Shown here piece after piece: positions 8,307 through 16,489 of a stretch of 48,188 nt of DNA. A program made the position numbers and the translations under genes. The stretch covers positions 1-48,188 of the forward strand of contig NZ_NRRV01000041.1 of the NCBI RefSeq assembly GCF_016583825.1, read 5' to 3'. The stretch comes from Thiohalocapsa halophila. Its GTDB lineage: Bacteria; Pseudomonadota; Gammaproteobacteria; Chromatiales; Chromatiaceae. Under the pieces are notes generated by a model. It was not told the origin of the DNA. It searched no databases and saw nothing but the letters and a program-made list of their open reading frames with translations. The stretch's first letter is position 1, and every line of letters begins with the position of its first letter.

Positions 8307-9671
8307 TCAGGCAACTGCGCGGCGGCGACTCGGGCTTCGGGCCTGGCGCGCCGATGCCTTTTTCTTTTTCACGGGCTTCGGCTCCCCGTCGGAGATGGCC
8401 AGCACCAGCCCGAGCGACAGGCAGGTGACCAGCAGGCTGCTGCCGCCCTGGCTGATGAAGGGCAGGGTGACGCCGGTGATGGGGATGGCCTTGGTGACGC
8501 CGCCGACGTTGAGCAGGGTCTGCACCGTGAAGACGCCGGCGATGCCCGTGGCCGTGAGCATGCCGAAGGGGGACTTGGCGCGGGAGGCGATGAGGATCAG
8601 CCGCCAGCAGAGCAGCGCGAAGAGCACCAGCAGCAGGGCGCTGCCGATAAAGCCCAGCTCCTCGGCCACCACGGCATAGATGAAGTCCGACTCGGCGATG
8701 GGCGTATAGCGCGGGCGGGCCTGGCTGAAGCCCTCGCCCCAGAGCCCGCCGGCATACATGCCGGAGAGGCCCTGGAGCACCTGCCAGCCGGCGCCGGTGG
8801 GGTCGGCGAAGGGGTCCAACCAGCCGGCGACCCGCCGTTGGCCGTGGCTGAAGAGCTGGAGCACCGCAAAGCCGGCGGCACCGGCGGCGAGCGCACCATA
8901 GAACAGGTAGCCGACCCGCTTGGTGCCGGCGGCGAGCATCAGCAGCAGCGCGACCCCCAGGATGAGCACCAGCCCCAGGTCCCGCTGCACCAGCAGCAGG
9001 CCGAGCAGCAGGGCCGCGAACAGCGCCAGCGGCCACAGGGGCCGCAGGGGCGGAAACGGGATGGGCCCGCGCCACTTGGCGAGCGCCTTGGCATGGCGGT
9101 CGATGAAGGCCGCCGCGAAGACGATGGCCGTGAGCTTCAGCGCCTCCGTCGGCGTCATGAAGCCGGCGCCGTAGACGGCGCCGCGGAAGCGCTGCCCGGT
9201 CAGGAGCACGGCGGCGACGATGATCAGCGACAGCACCGCCCAGGGCCAGATGCCCGCCGCCAGCGCCCGGTAGCGCCCCTCCAGCAGCGCCACCGTCACC
9301 AGCGCCAGCACCACGACGCCCGCCGGCAGCAGCAGGTGCGCGAGCGCCAGCCCTTCGCCGGCGTAGACGCCCATGCGGAACTGCGCCAAGAGCCCGATGC
9401 CGGCGAGGAAGGCCACCAGCGCCAGCAGCAGCTGATCACCGCGGAAGCCGGCGGCGACGAAGACGAGATGGGCGCCGAAGAAGGCCAGCGCGAAGCCCAC
9501 CGGCGGCACCAGGTCGGTCCAGCGCACGGCGATGCCGTCCTTGGGCAGCGCGCCCAAGACCATCAGGAAGCCGACGCCGATGGCGAAGATCACCCACAGC
9601 AGCAGCCGGCGCTCCGGCGCGCGGGCGGCCCAGCGGTCGCTGAGGGTCACGGGACGGGCGGGCTTGGCCAT
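8307..9671 (-). CDS. SEDS-family peptidoglycan glycosyltransferase (FtsW/RodA/SpoVE-like)
   Basis: SEDS proteins polymerise lipid II in the inner membrane together with a class B penicillin-binding protein. The 454-residue product is almost wholly hydrophobic with about ten membrane segments. It carries the family signatures: QRDLGLVLIL in the middle, PIAESDFIYAVVAEELGFIGS in the large extracytoplasmic loop, and LPFISQGGSSLLV near the end. The C-terminus is a basic cytoplasmic tail (KPVKKKKASARQ...). It lies downstream of a dedicated transpeptidase gene in the same orientation, so the two probably form a SEDS-PBP pair. This is not the mra/dcw ftsW or the mrd rodA locus, since none of the usual neighbours is present. 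Its cellular role (elongation, division or specialised) is unknown. Confidence 0.85.
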   Translation of the reverse strand: MAKPARPVTLSDRWAARAPERRLLLWVIFAIGVGFLMVLGALPKDGIAVRWTDLVPPVGFALAFFGAHLVFVAAGFRGDQLLLALVAFLAGIGLLAQFRMGVYAGEGLALAHLLLPAGVVVLALVTVALLEGRYRALAAGIWPWAVLSLIIVAAVLLTGQRFRGAVYGAGFMTPTEALKLTAIVFAAAFIDRHAKALAKWRGPIPFPPLRPLWPLALFAALLLGLLLVQRDLGLVLILGVALLLMLAAGTKRVGYLFYGALAAGAAGFAVLQLFSHGQRRVAGWLDPFADPTGAGWQVLQGLSGMYAGGLWGEGFSQARPRYTPIAESDFIYAVVAEELGFIGSALLLVLFALLCWRLILIASRAKSPFGMLTATGIAGVFTVQTLLNVGGVTKAIPITGVTLPFISQGGSSLLVTCLSLGLVLAISDGEPKPVKKKKASARQARSPSRRRAVA

Positions 9672-10084
9672 GGGGTACTGAGGGGAGGCTCAGGGGGAAT
9701 GCTCAGGGGGTGCTCAGGGCCGGTGCCGGCCCGCATGCCGGCTCGTTTCGACGCGGCGCGCTGGATCGCGGGCGTCGGGGGGCGCAGTAACCGCCCTCGT
9801 GTGACACCGCTGCGGAGAACGGGCAAGGCTGTTCCGCTCGTCGGGCTGAGGCACGAAGCCCGACACTGCGCCGGCACGCTGGCTGTCGGGCCTCCTGGCG
9901 TCGGCCCGACCTACGTCGGGGCACGCGCGTGTGCAGTTGGCCGCGACGCGTGGGAGCGGCATCCCTGCCGCGACCGGCTTGCCGCGGCACTGGCAATCAT
10001 TGCGGCCGGGAGGCCGCTCCCACAGGGGCGCTGCCCGATCCGAAATCGGGGCCGGCGGGGCCGGTGCTTCGTGTGCGGCGGGCC
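9672..10084. repeat. Intergenic palindromic repeat cluster with a REP doublet
   Basis: The gap between the transpeptidase and SEDS genes holds no convincing gene but several inverted repeats. GTCGGGCT (9840-9847) pairs with AGCCCGAC (9857-9864), and GTCGGGC (9885-9891) pairs with GCCCGAC (9904-9910). A larger element, 9950-10023, has perfect 11-bp inverted ends, GTGGGAGCGGC and GCCGCTCCCAC, with internal GC-rich stems. It resembles the REP doublets (REPINs) mobilised by RAYT transposases in gammaproteobacteria. In the transcript these would form stable hairpins between the two cell-wall genes. No RAYT gene lies in the window. Confidence 0.7.
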
Positions 10085-11686
10085 TCACGGCAGGTGCCCC
10101 CGCTCCTGTGCCAGCACCAGCAGGTCCCGCGCGATGGGCGCGGCGGCGGTGGAGCCGTAGCCGCCGTGCTCCACCAGCACGGCGAAGGCCAGCGCCGGGC
10201 GGTCCGCCGGTGCGAAGCCGAGGAACCAGCTGTGTGACGCGCCGAAGGGGTTCTCGGCAGTGCCAGTCTTGCCGGCGATGGCGAGGCCCGGGGTCTCGAT
10301 GCCGCGGCCGGTGCCCGCGGCGACGGCTTGGCGCAGCATGATCTGGAGCTTGCGGGCGGTGGCGGACTGCATGAACCGGCCCACGGCGGCCGGCTCCTCG
10401 CCGGCCACGAGCCGCGGGCGCACGGCGACGCCGTCGTTGGCGACGGCGGCGGCGATGAGCGCCATCTGCGCCGGCGTCGCCAGCACCTTGCCCTGGCCGA
10501 TGGACGCCTGCGCCAGCCCGTAGCGGTCCGAGTCCGCGATGCGCGGGATACGCCCGGTGCGCATGAACTGCCGGCGGGTGTCGCCGGCGCCGATGGTGAT
10601 GCGGCTGTTGAACAGGAAGCGCTCCGTGGTGGCCCGGAAGGCGTCGTGGCCCAGATAGACGCCGAGCTGGGCGAAAAAGACATTGGACGACTCCACCAGC
10701 GCCGTGGTCAGCCCGATGCGGCCGTGCCCTCGCCAGGTGCGCCCGGCGCGCCGGGCCTCGTAGTACTCGTGATCGCGGATCTTGCGGTAGTGCCCGGCGG
10801 TGGTCCAGCCGTCCGCGGGGCACTCGATGAGGCCGCTGAAGCCCCGGTCCAGGGCATCGGCGGCGAGCACCACCTTGAACGTCGAGCCCGGCGGATAGAG
10901 TCCGGCGGTGGCTCGGTTCAGCAGCCGCGCCTGCGGGTCCGCCCGCAGAAAGAGGTCGGCATCGATGCGGTTCGGGTCGAAAGACGGGGTGCTGGCCAGC
11001 ACCCGCACCGCGCCGTCCCCGGGGCGCAGCACCACCACGGCGCCCGCCCGCTCGCCCAGGCGCTCCACGGCCAGGCGCTGCAGGGCCGCGTCCAGGGTCA
11101 GGGTCAGGTCGTTGCCCTTGGGGCGCTTGCCCTGCGTCAGGATCTGCCGGCCGAGCTCGCCCCAGTCCTTCAGCGAGTCCGGCTTGCCGCCGTTCAGCCG
11201 GATGTTGGCAGCGGCCTCGATGCCGGAGGTGCCGAAGCGCGGGTCCGCATAGCCCACCACATGCGCGAAGTCCGGGCCGAAGGGGTAATAGCGCTCGGCC
11301 GTGGCGCCGGCGTCGGTCTGCACCACGCGGCTCTCGGCGAGCACGGTGCCGGCGGCATCCAGGATGCGCCCGCGCTCGATCCAATGCGCCGGGTTGAACT
11401 GGCGGCGGTCGTGCAGCTGCATGAAGGCGATGAACGCGGGGCGTGCCGTGCCCGAGAGCTGCCAGGTGGCCTGATACGCCAGCACGGCGGCGAAGCCGAG
11501 CACCATCAAAACGCCGGCGGCGGCGAAGCCCGCCCGCGGCTTGGCGAGGTGCTTCAAGCCGACCACGGCGCGCAGATCCAGCACCTGCTTCAGCACGAAG
11601 GCCGCCGCCAGCAGGAACACCATGTGGAGGCCGATGCGCAGCGGTCCCCAGGGGGCGGACTGGAACAGGGTGTTCAGGATGTCCAT
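10085..11686 (-). CDS. Class B penicillin-binding protein (D,D-transpeptidase) partnered with a SEDS protein
   Basis: Transpeptidases of this class cross-link peptidoglycan in the periplasm. All three penicillin-binding motifs are present: PGSTFK with catalytic S268 and K271, SSN at 333-335, and AGKTGTAEN with K473. The 533-residue protein has two hydrophobic segments near the N-terminus (about 17-37 and 53-72). PBP2 and PBP3 have one; with two, the N-terminus would face the periplasm if the catalytic domain does. The DRRQFNPAHWIERGRILDAAGTVLA region is the usual pedestal start. The ATG at 11686 is the only good start. The gene precedes the SEDS gene, separated by a 413-bp repeat-rich gap rather than an overlap. 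Exact physiological role is unknown. Confidence 0.85.
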   Translation of the reverse strand: MDILNTLFQSAPWGPLRIGLHMVFLLAAAFVLKQVLDLRAVVGLKHLAKPRAGFAAAGVLMVLGFAAVLAYQATWQLSGTARPAFIAFMQLHDRRQFNPAHWIERGRILDAAGTVLAESRVVQTDAGATAERYYPFGPDFAHVVGYADPRFGTSGIEAAANIRLNGGKPDSLKDWGELGRQILTQGKRPKGNDLTLTLDAALQRLAVERLGERAGAVVVLRPGDGAVRVLASTPSFDPNRIDADLFLRADPQARLLNRATAGLYPPGSTFKVVLAADALDRGFSGLIECPADGWTTAGHYRKIRDHEYYEARRAGRTWRGHGRIGLTTALVESSNVFFAQLGVYLGHDAFRATTERFLFNSRITIGAGDTRRQFMRTGRIPRIADSDRYGLAQASIGQGKVLATPAQMALIAAAVANDGVAVRPRLVAGEEPAAVGRFMQSATARKLQIMLRQAVAAGTGRGIETPGLAIAGKTGTAENPFGASHSWFLGFAPADRPALAFAVLVEHGGYGSTAAAPIARDLLVLAQERGHLP

Positions 11687-11761
11687 GTCGCGGCTGGGTT
11701 GACTGGTTGGCCTCTGGCGGCGCGCGGAGAAATCCTCGATGCGCGGGCTTTCGGTATGTCA

Positions 11762-11789
11762 GGGCTGAGGGCTGAGGGCTGGGGGACTT
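11762..11789 (+). repeat. Heptamer tandem repeat, GGGCTGA family
   Basis: Units GGGCTGA, GGGCTGA, GGGCTGG and GGGACTT follow one another with a strict 7-base period. Similar arrays occur at 23898-23942 and 45277-45304. This copy lies upstream of the minus-strand transpeptidase gene. The repeats resemble the short tandemly repeated heptamers known from cyanobacteria in size and placement, but the unit sequence is different. Confidence 0.75.
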
Positions 11790-11829
11790 CGGCCCGCCGG
11801 GCTCAGCACCGTCGGCAGCAGGCGTAGCC

Positions 11830-11898
11830 GTAGGGTGGACAAGCGCAGCGCAGTCCACCGAGCGCGGCGGTGGTTTTCGCGTCGCTCATCGACCCTAC
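11830..11898. repeat. Palindromic repeat, GTAGGGTGGAC family (copy 1)
   Basis: The element is bounded by GTAGGGT at 11830-11836 and ACCCTAC at 11892-11898 and contains an inner hairpin of GGTGGAC and GTCCACC around AAGCGCAGCGCA. A second copy lies at 14253-14325 with nearly the same core. Repeats with this consensus are widespread between genes in proteobacteria. This one lies between two minus-strand genes. Confidence 0.75.
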
Positions 11899-11937
11899 CG
11901 CGGTACGCAGCAAGTTGGCATTGGCCATTGGCGGGTG

Positions 11938-13377
11938 TCACGAGGCCGGGCGCCAGCAGCCGTGGAAGCTGAGCGGCACCACATCCGGCAGGGCCAGGAT
12001 ACAGGCCGGTCCCGCTTCCAGGGCATCGGCGGCATAGACCCAGACCTCGCCGGCGTCGGCATTGCCGTCATAGACGACGCTGAGCAGCCAGTGCCGGGAG
12101 GGGTCGTCGGCGTCCGCCACCACCACGGGCTCGGAAGGATAGCGGCCGTCGCCGAGATCGGCGAGGGCCAGCCGGTCATGGGCATGATCGAAGCAGGCGA
12201 GGGTGTCGTAGCGCTCGGCGGTGGTGTCGGTGCGCGGGCGATGGGCGGCCATGTAGGTGCGCCGCCAAGGACTGCCCGTTTCGCCGTGCAACACCATCGG
12301 AAACTCCACCGAGCGCGGGCTCATCTGGGCATGCTCCTCCACCCTCGCCGTCTTCGGGTCCAGCGTCATGCGCCAGAGGGTGGCCTCGGCCGGGGTCGTG
12401 GTGCGCCCGGACGCCACTTCCCGCAGGTGCTGATTGGTGCTGAAATCCGGGTAGCGGGCGTGGTCCAGCACCACCCAGCCGCCCTCGGCGTAGGCGCCGT
12501 TGCCGAAGTGCCATTGGTAGAAGGGGTCCGTCTCGTCGCGGGCCACCAGCTCCAGGCTGTCGCGGTCGAACACCAGGATCTGGGTGCCGAGCTCCGGGCG
12601 CCAGCGCATGGCCCCGCTGTAGGACTTGAGCCCCAACAGCACCGGCAGCACCGAGACGCGCACCGGCGGCACCAGGAGCACCAGGTAGGGCCCGGCCATG
12701 ACCCAGTCGTGGATCAGCGGCACGTCGTCCAGGTCCACGTGGCCCTTGGCCAGCAGCCGCCCGGCGCGGTCGCAGCGATAGAGCATGAGCCGGGCCTTGG
12801 GGCCGGGAATGGCCACGCCGAAATTGTAGATCTCGCCAGTCGCCGGGTCCTGCTTGGGATGCGCCGAGAAGGGCTCGCCGGATTGGAGCTTGCCGCCGGG
12901 GCCTGCCAGGTCCGCGAGCCCCCGGGTCGCCAGCGACTCCAGATCCAGCGCATGCGGGCCGCCGCCCTCCCACAGGGCCAGCAACCGGTCGGTGAGCGCG
13001 ATCACCGAGGTGTTGGCCGCGTTCTTGAGCGGCCGGCGCCAATGGCGCCAGAGCGGGCCGGGCGCGGTCATGCCGTAGTTGCCGTAGAGCAGCTCGTCCT
13101 GCTCGGCCTCGTGGCGGAAGCCCTCAGACTGGACATAGCGATAGGTGGCCTCGGCGGCGCCGTCGTCGAAGCGCACCCGCAGCACCGCACCGTCGCCGTC
13201 GAACCAATGGCCGACCTGCATACCGCCGCGCTCCAAGCGCGCGGGGCCGTTGCGGTAGAGGGTGCCGCGCAGGCCGGCGGGCACCGCTCCCTGCGTCGCC
13301 TGCAGCCTGGTGGTGGCAAACTCCCGGGCCGGGCGCGCGACGGCGCCGGACCAGAGACGGGGTTGATCGGTGGTCAT
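11938..13377 (-). CDS. Carotenoid cleavage oxygenase, RPE65 family (copy 1)
   Basis: Non-haem iron dioxygenases of this family split carotenoids or apocarotenoids at a conjugated double bond. The 479-residue protein keeps the four iron-binding histidines: H173 (FSAHPKQD), H223 (LIHDWVM), H290 (QWHFGNGA) and H472 (SFHGCW). The family N-terminus YRNGPARLERGG and GHWFDGDG are also present. The start at ATG 13377 (MTTDQPRLW) is chosen because the frame further upstream merely translates heptamer repeats. It is transcribed away from the yajD-like gene and a paralogous oxygenase. In a carotenoid-rich phototroph the substrate could be a C40 carotenoid or an apocarotenoid, but the regiospecificity cannot be read from sequence. 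Confidence 0.88.
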   Translation of the reverse strand: MTTDQPRLWSGAVARPAREFATTRLQATQGAVPAGLRGTLYRNGPARLERGGMQVGHWFDGDGAVLRVRFDDGAAEATYRYVQSEGFRHEAEQDELLYGNYGMTAPGPLWRHWRRPLKNAANTSVIALTDRLLALWEGGGPHALDLESLATRGLADLAGPGGKLQSGEPFSAHPKQDPATGEIYNFGVAIPGPKARLMLYRCDRAGRLLAKGHVDLDDVPLIHDWVMAGPYLVLLVPPVRVSVLPVLLGLKSYSGAMRWRPELGTQILVFDRDSLELVARDETDPFYQWHFGNGAYAEGGWVVLDHARYPDFSTNQHLREVASGRTTTPAEATLWRMTLDPKTARVEEHAQMSPRSVEFPMVLHGETGSPWRRTYMAAHRPRTDTTAERYDTLACFDHAHDRLALADLGDGRYPSEPVVVADADDPSRHWLLSVVYDGNADAGEVWVYAADALEAGPACILALPDVVPLSFHGCWRPAS

Positions 13378-13717
13378 GCTGGGCTCTGCGGTGTCGGGGG
13401 GAAGACAGTTTGAAGTGAGAAGTTTGAAGTTTGAAGGTGGGCTGGGCGGGTTGCGCTCGGCGGACCCCGCATGCCCGGCGCTCACCGTACACCAAGCCAA
13501 TGACATGGACCGGCCGGACTGCACGCCGGCCAAAGGAAGCCCTGGCCTTCCAGCTTCGGCCTCGGCCGAGCAGCCGCGCCTTTCAAACTTCTCACTTCGA
13601 ACTTCAAACTTCCGCCTTGGCCGCGCCCCTTCACACTTCAAATTTCAAGCTTCACACTTCAAACTTCGACCGTGGCCAGTATTCTTATGCCCCTCGACAT
13701 CACCGGGGACCAGCCGA
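13378..13717. repeat. Intergenic region built of inverted and tandem heptamer arrays
   Basis: Between the divergent oxygenase and HNH genes lie three arrays of an AGTTTGA-type heptamer. At 13406-13440 the units run AGTTTGA, AGTGAGA, AGTTTGA, AGTTTGA, AGGTGGG. At 13582-13616 the reverse complement appears (TTCAAAC, TTCTCAC, TTCGAAC, TTCAAAC), and at 13630-13671 it appears again with variants. The first two arrays are near-perfect reverse complements of each other, so they could pair across about 140 bases. The segment between them (13441-13581) shows no convincing gene. The promoters of both divergent genes must lie in this region. Confidence 0.75.
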
Positions 13718-14149
13718 ATGAGCCAAAACGATCCACCCCGCCACGGCCGCACCGGCCGCACCATCGATTCCGACAAGCTCGACCGCATCGTCGCCTCCGC
13801 CCGCCGCGCCAGCGACGAGCGCGCCGCCGGCTACCGCGAGCAGGCGCTGAAGCTCTACCCCTGGGTGTGCGGGCGCTGCGGGCGCGGCTTCGAGCGCAGC
13901 AACCTGCGCGAGCTCACCGTCCACCACAAGGACATGGACCACGACAACAACCCGCCCGACGGCAGCAACTGGGAGCTGTTGTGCCTGTACTGCCACGACA
14001 ACGAGCACCAGAAGTTCGAGGAGCGCATCGCCGCCATCGCCGCCGGCCGCGACCCGGAGGCGAACGGCGGCGGCGGCACGGGGTCCAAGGCCGCTGACGC
14101 TACGCATCGGCCCTTCGACGGCCTTGCGGGTCTCCTGAAGAAAGGCTGA
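13718..14149 (+). CDS. yajD: YajD-type HNH nuclease
   Basis: A 143-residue protein with a compact HNH fold. The zinc knuckle CGRCGRGF is followed by LTVHHKDMDHDNNPPDGSNWELLCLYCHDNEHQKFEE, in which HHKD, the NN pair and CLYCHDNEH give the metal-binding and catalytic residues. This is the YajD family, found across gammaproteobacteria; its physiological role is not established. ATG 13718 (MSQNDPPRHGRTGRT) is preferred over the long upstream extension because that extension encodes heptamer repeats. A glycine-rich linker precedes a short C-terminal tail (FDGLAGLLKKG). It lies between two carotenoid oxygenases without obvious connection to them. Confidence 0.85.
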   Translation: MSQNDPPRHGRTGRTIDSDKLDRIVASARRASDERAAGYREQALKLYPWVCGRCGRGFERSNLRELTVHHKDMDHDNNPPDGSNWELLCLYCHDNEHQKFEERIAAIAAGRDPEANGGGGTGSKAADATHRPFDGLAGLLKKG

Positions 14150-14252
14150 GCCAACAGCCGCCGGCGGCGTCTCGCCATCGCCGGCTGCTTTGCAAGCCCC
14201 GCTTCGCGTCGCCGCGGGCCGCCCTGCCGGAACAGCAGGCGCAAGGGCTGTC

Positions 14253-14325
14253 GGGTGGACAAGCGAAGCGCAGTCCACCCAACGCCGAGCAGCGCGTGGT
14301 GGACTTCGCTGTCGCTCGTCCACCC
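14253..14325. repeat. Palindromic repeat, GTAGGGTGGAC family (copy 2)
   Basis: GGGTGGAC at 14253-14260 and GTCCACCC at 14318-14325 bound the element, and the core GGTGGACAAGCG-AGCGCAGTCCACC matches copy 1 at 11830-11898. It lies after the yajD-like gene and before the second oxygenase, so it flanks the locus symmetrically with copy 1. Confidence 0.75.
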
Positions 14326-14447
14326 AGTCGCCAGACACACCAAAGCCCCGGGGATGCGACGACCGGTGCCTTCCCGCCCGCAGGCAAATCGCTTGCCCAC
14401 GCCCCCACTGCCGCCGCCGACATTCAGCCCCAAACGAGCGAGCCGTC

Positions 14448-15950
14448 ATGCCCCAGGATTTTCCCAGCCCCATGGATCTCGCCAGCGCCGACATGCTGCG
14501 CGTGCTGGCGCAGGCCACCGCCACGGTGGAAACCGAATACACGGACGTGGCACTGTCGGTGGACGGCACGCTGCCGGCGGCCATCGACGGCCTGCTGTTC
14601 CGCAACGGTCCCGGGCGCTTCGAGCGCGGTGGTCGGCGCTATCGCCACCCCTTCGACGGCGACGGCCACATCACCAAGCTGGATATCCGGGACGGGCAGG
14701 CGCGCTACAGCAACCGCTTCGTGCGCACCCGCGAGTACCTGGAAGAAGCGCGCGCCGGGCGTATGCTGCACCGCGCCTTCGGCACCAATCTGCCGGGCGG
14801 ACTCTTCGGCAACTTCTTCCAGATGCGCTTCAAGAATGCCGCCAACACCAGTGTGCGCTGGCACGGCGGCCGACTGCTGGCCCTCTGGGAGGGCGGGCCG
14901 CCGCATCGGCTGGACCCGGACACCCTCGCCACCCTCGGACCAGAGGACTTCGGCGGGCGCTTGGAGAATCCCTTCGGCGGCCTGTCCCGCCGGCTGGCGC
15001 CGCTGCTACCCTTCTCGGCCCATCCGCACCTCGACCACGGCACCGGGGATCTCTACAACTTCGGCCTGGTCTCCGGCTCGCCGAACCGGCTGATGCTCTA
15101 TCGCATCCACCGGGACGGGCGTATGGACCCGCTGCGCGAGCACGGCCTCAAGCGCTTCAGCTTCGTGCACGATTTCGCCGTCACCCGCAAGTGGCTGTGC
15201 TTCCTGCTGCCGCAGGCGGACTTCGACGTGCCCAAGGCGGTATTCGGCCTGAAGACCGCCGTCGGCTCGCTCAAGATCGCAACAGAGCAGCCCATGCAGG
15301 CGCTGCTGCTGCCGCGGGAGCCGGGCGCCGGTCGGCCGGTGGTGCTGACGGGCCCGTCCGGCTTCGTCTTCCATGTCGCCCAGGCCTTCGACGAGGACGA
15401 CGGCCGGCTGGTGCTGGACGTGATCCGCTATGGGCTCTATCCGGACTTCGATGACTTCACGGACCTGTTCCGCGCCCCGCCCGACGGCGCCATGCCGCGC
15501 CTGGAGCGACTGGTGCTGGACCCGGACAAGCACAGCTGCGAGCGCCTGAGCCCGGGCGCCGACGTGGACACCCATGCCTTCGAGCTGCCCATCAGCGCGC
15601 CGACCCCGCTGGGCGCGCCCCGGCGCATCCTCTACGGCGTCGGCGCGCCGCCCGAGCGTCGGGCGCCCTATCTCACGTCCATCCACCGCCTGGACACGGA
15701 GACCGGCCAGCTCACCACCCGCGACTTCGGCCTGGACCTCACCGGCGAGCCCATGCTGGTACCGGGCGACGGCGACGACGAGGGCTGGCTCTTGTCACTG
15801 GTGCTCCGCGCCGATCAGGGCCGCACGGACCTGGTGGTGCTGCGCGCCGCGGACCTGGAGATCGTGGCCACCGCAGCGCTGCCGCATGCGGTGCCCATCG
15901 GCTTTCATGGGTGTTGGGTGCCGCGTCGGGAGCTCGCGGGCGCCGGCTGA
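14448..15950 (+). CDS. Carotenoid cleavage oxygenase, RPE65 family (copy 2)
   Basis: A second member of the iron-dependent carotenoid oxygenase family, 500 residues from ATG 14448 (MPQDFPSPMD). The four iron ligands are H192 (SAHPHLDHG), H241 (FVHDFAV), H309 (FVFHVAQ) and H487 (GFHGCW). The LFRNGPGRFERGG and HPFDGDG motifs match copy 1. It differs from copy 1 by an insertion around residues 165-185 and in the central region, so the two are clearly diverged paralogs and may cleave different substrates or bonds. It is transcribed in the opposite direction to copy 1. A carotenoid-derived product such as retinal is possible, but no rhodopsin gene is in the window. Confidence 0.88.
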   Translation: MPQDFPSPMDLASADMLRVLAQATATVETEYTDVALSVDGTLPAAIDGLLFRNGPGRFERGGRRYRHPFDGDGHITKLDIRDGQARYSNRFVRTREYLEEARAGRMLHRAFGTNLPGGLFGNFFQMRFKNAANTSVRWHGGRLLALWEGGPPHRLDPDTLATLGPEDFGGRLENPFGGLSRRLAPLLPFSAHPHLDHGTGDLYNFGLVSGSPNRLMLYRIHRDGRMDPLREHGLKRFSFVHDFAVTRKWLCFLLPQADFDVPKAVFGLKTAVGSLKIATEQPMQALLLPREPGAGRPVVLTGPSGFVFHVAQAFDEDDGRLVLDVIRYGLYPDFDDFTDLFRAPPDGAMPRLERLVLDPDKHSCERLSPGADVDTHAFELPISAPTPLGAPRRILYGVGAPPERRAPYLTSIHRLDTETGQLTTRDFGLDLTGEPMLVPGDGDDEGWLLSLVLRADQGRTDLVVLRAADLEIVATAALPHAVPIGFHGCWVPRRELAGAG

Positions 15951-16186
15951 CGGCCGTCGGCGGCCCCCGCCGCGCGGATACGCGTCACCTGATCTTGGGT
16001 CGACGGGTATTATGCAAGCCCTGAGCGCTGACCGCGACTTCGCAACACCCACAGCGCCGCGCAATGCAACGCCTTCGACCAGGCTTGAAGGCACGGGACC
16101 TAACTTGTCAACCTGCGGCGAACGGCGCAAGCTGAAAGCAGTGCACAATACCGCCCGAGGCAAAGCCAGCCGTTCCCCGACGAGCA

Positions 16187-16444
16187 ATGACAGATAACGT
16201 CGACAACCTGATCCTCGAGCAGCTCCGCGGATTGCGCAATCAAGTCAGCGGACTACAAGGTGAGATGCGCTCCGAGTTTGCCGATGTGAAGTATCGGATC
16301 AACAGACTCGAAACGGCCGTGGCCGGCATGCGGCGCGACGAAGCGGGGCAAGCCGAGGATATCGCTCGGCAGCAGGCATTTCTGGACCGATTGATGGATC
16401 GGATTCAGCGCATCGAGCGCCGCCTGGAGCTGAGCGACGAATAG
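16187..16444 (+). CDS. Small coiled-coil protein of unknown function
   Basis: The 85-residue product is predicted from heptad spacing to be one long helix. Hydrophobic residues recur through LILEQLRGLRNQVSGLQGEMRS, VKYRINRLETAVAGMRR and LDRLMDRIQRIERRLEL. It has no signal peptide or membrane segment and no cysteine. Similar short coiled-coil proteins are common hypothetical proteins in gammaproteobacteria. The 236-base gap before it holds no recognised gene. It has no operon partner: the next gene is on the other strand. Confidence 0.65.
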   Translation: MTDNVDNLILEQLRGLRNQVSGLQGEMRSEFADVKYRINRLETAVAGMRRDEAGQAEDIARQQAFLDRLMDRIQRIERRLELSDE

Positions 16445-16489
16445 CGCAGGGAGCCGACGCGCCCCATGGTCCTGCCGGCTGGGCGCGGA

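Noticed and set aside
8268..10160. A plus-strand open frame of 630 codons antisense to the SEDS gene
   Set aside because: Low-complexity Gln/Glu/Arg/Gly/His sequence without any family; it is the shadow of the SEDS coding region and runs into the repeat cluster.
9714..11858. A second long minus-strand frame across the transpeptidase gene
   Set aside because: The other frame carries SxxK, SSN and KTG motifs; this one is Arg/Pro/Ala-rich noise.
13378..13641. N-terminal extension of the first carotenoid oxygenase up to 13641
   Set aside because: The extra 88 codons translate heptamer repeats (KFEVRSEKFE, SNFKLLTSN) and do not resemble the family; ATG 13377 gives the expected N-terminus.
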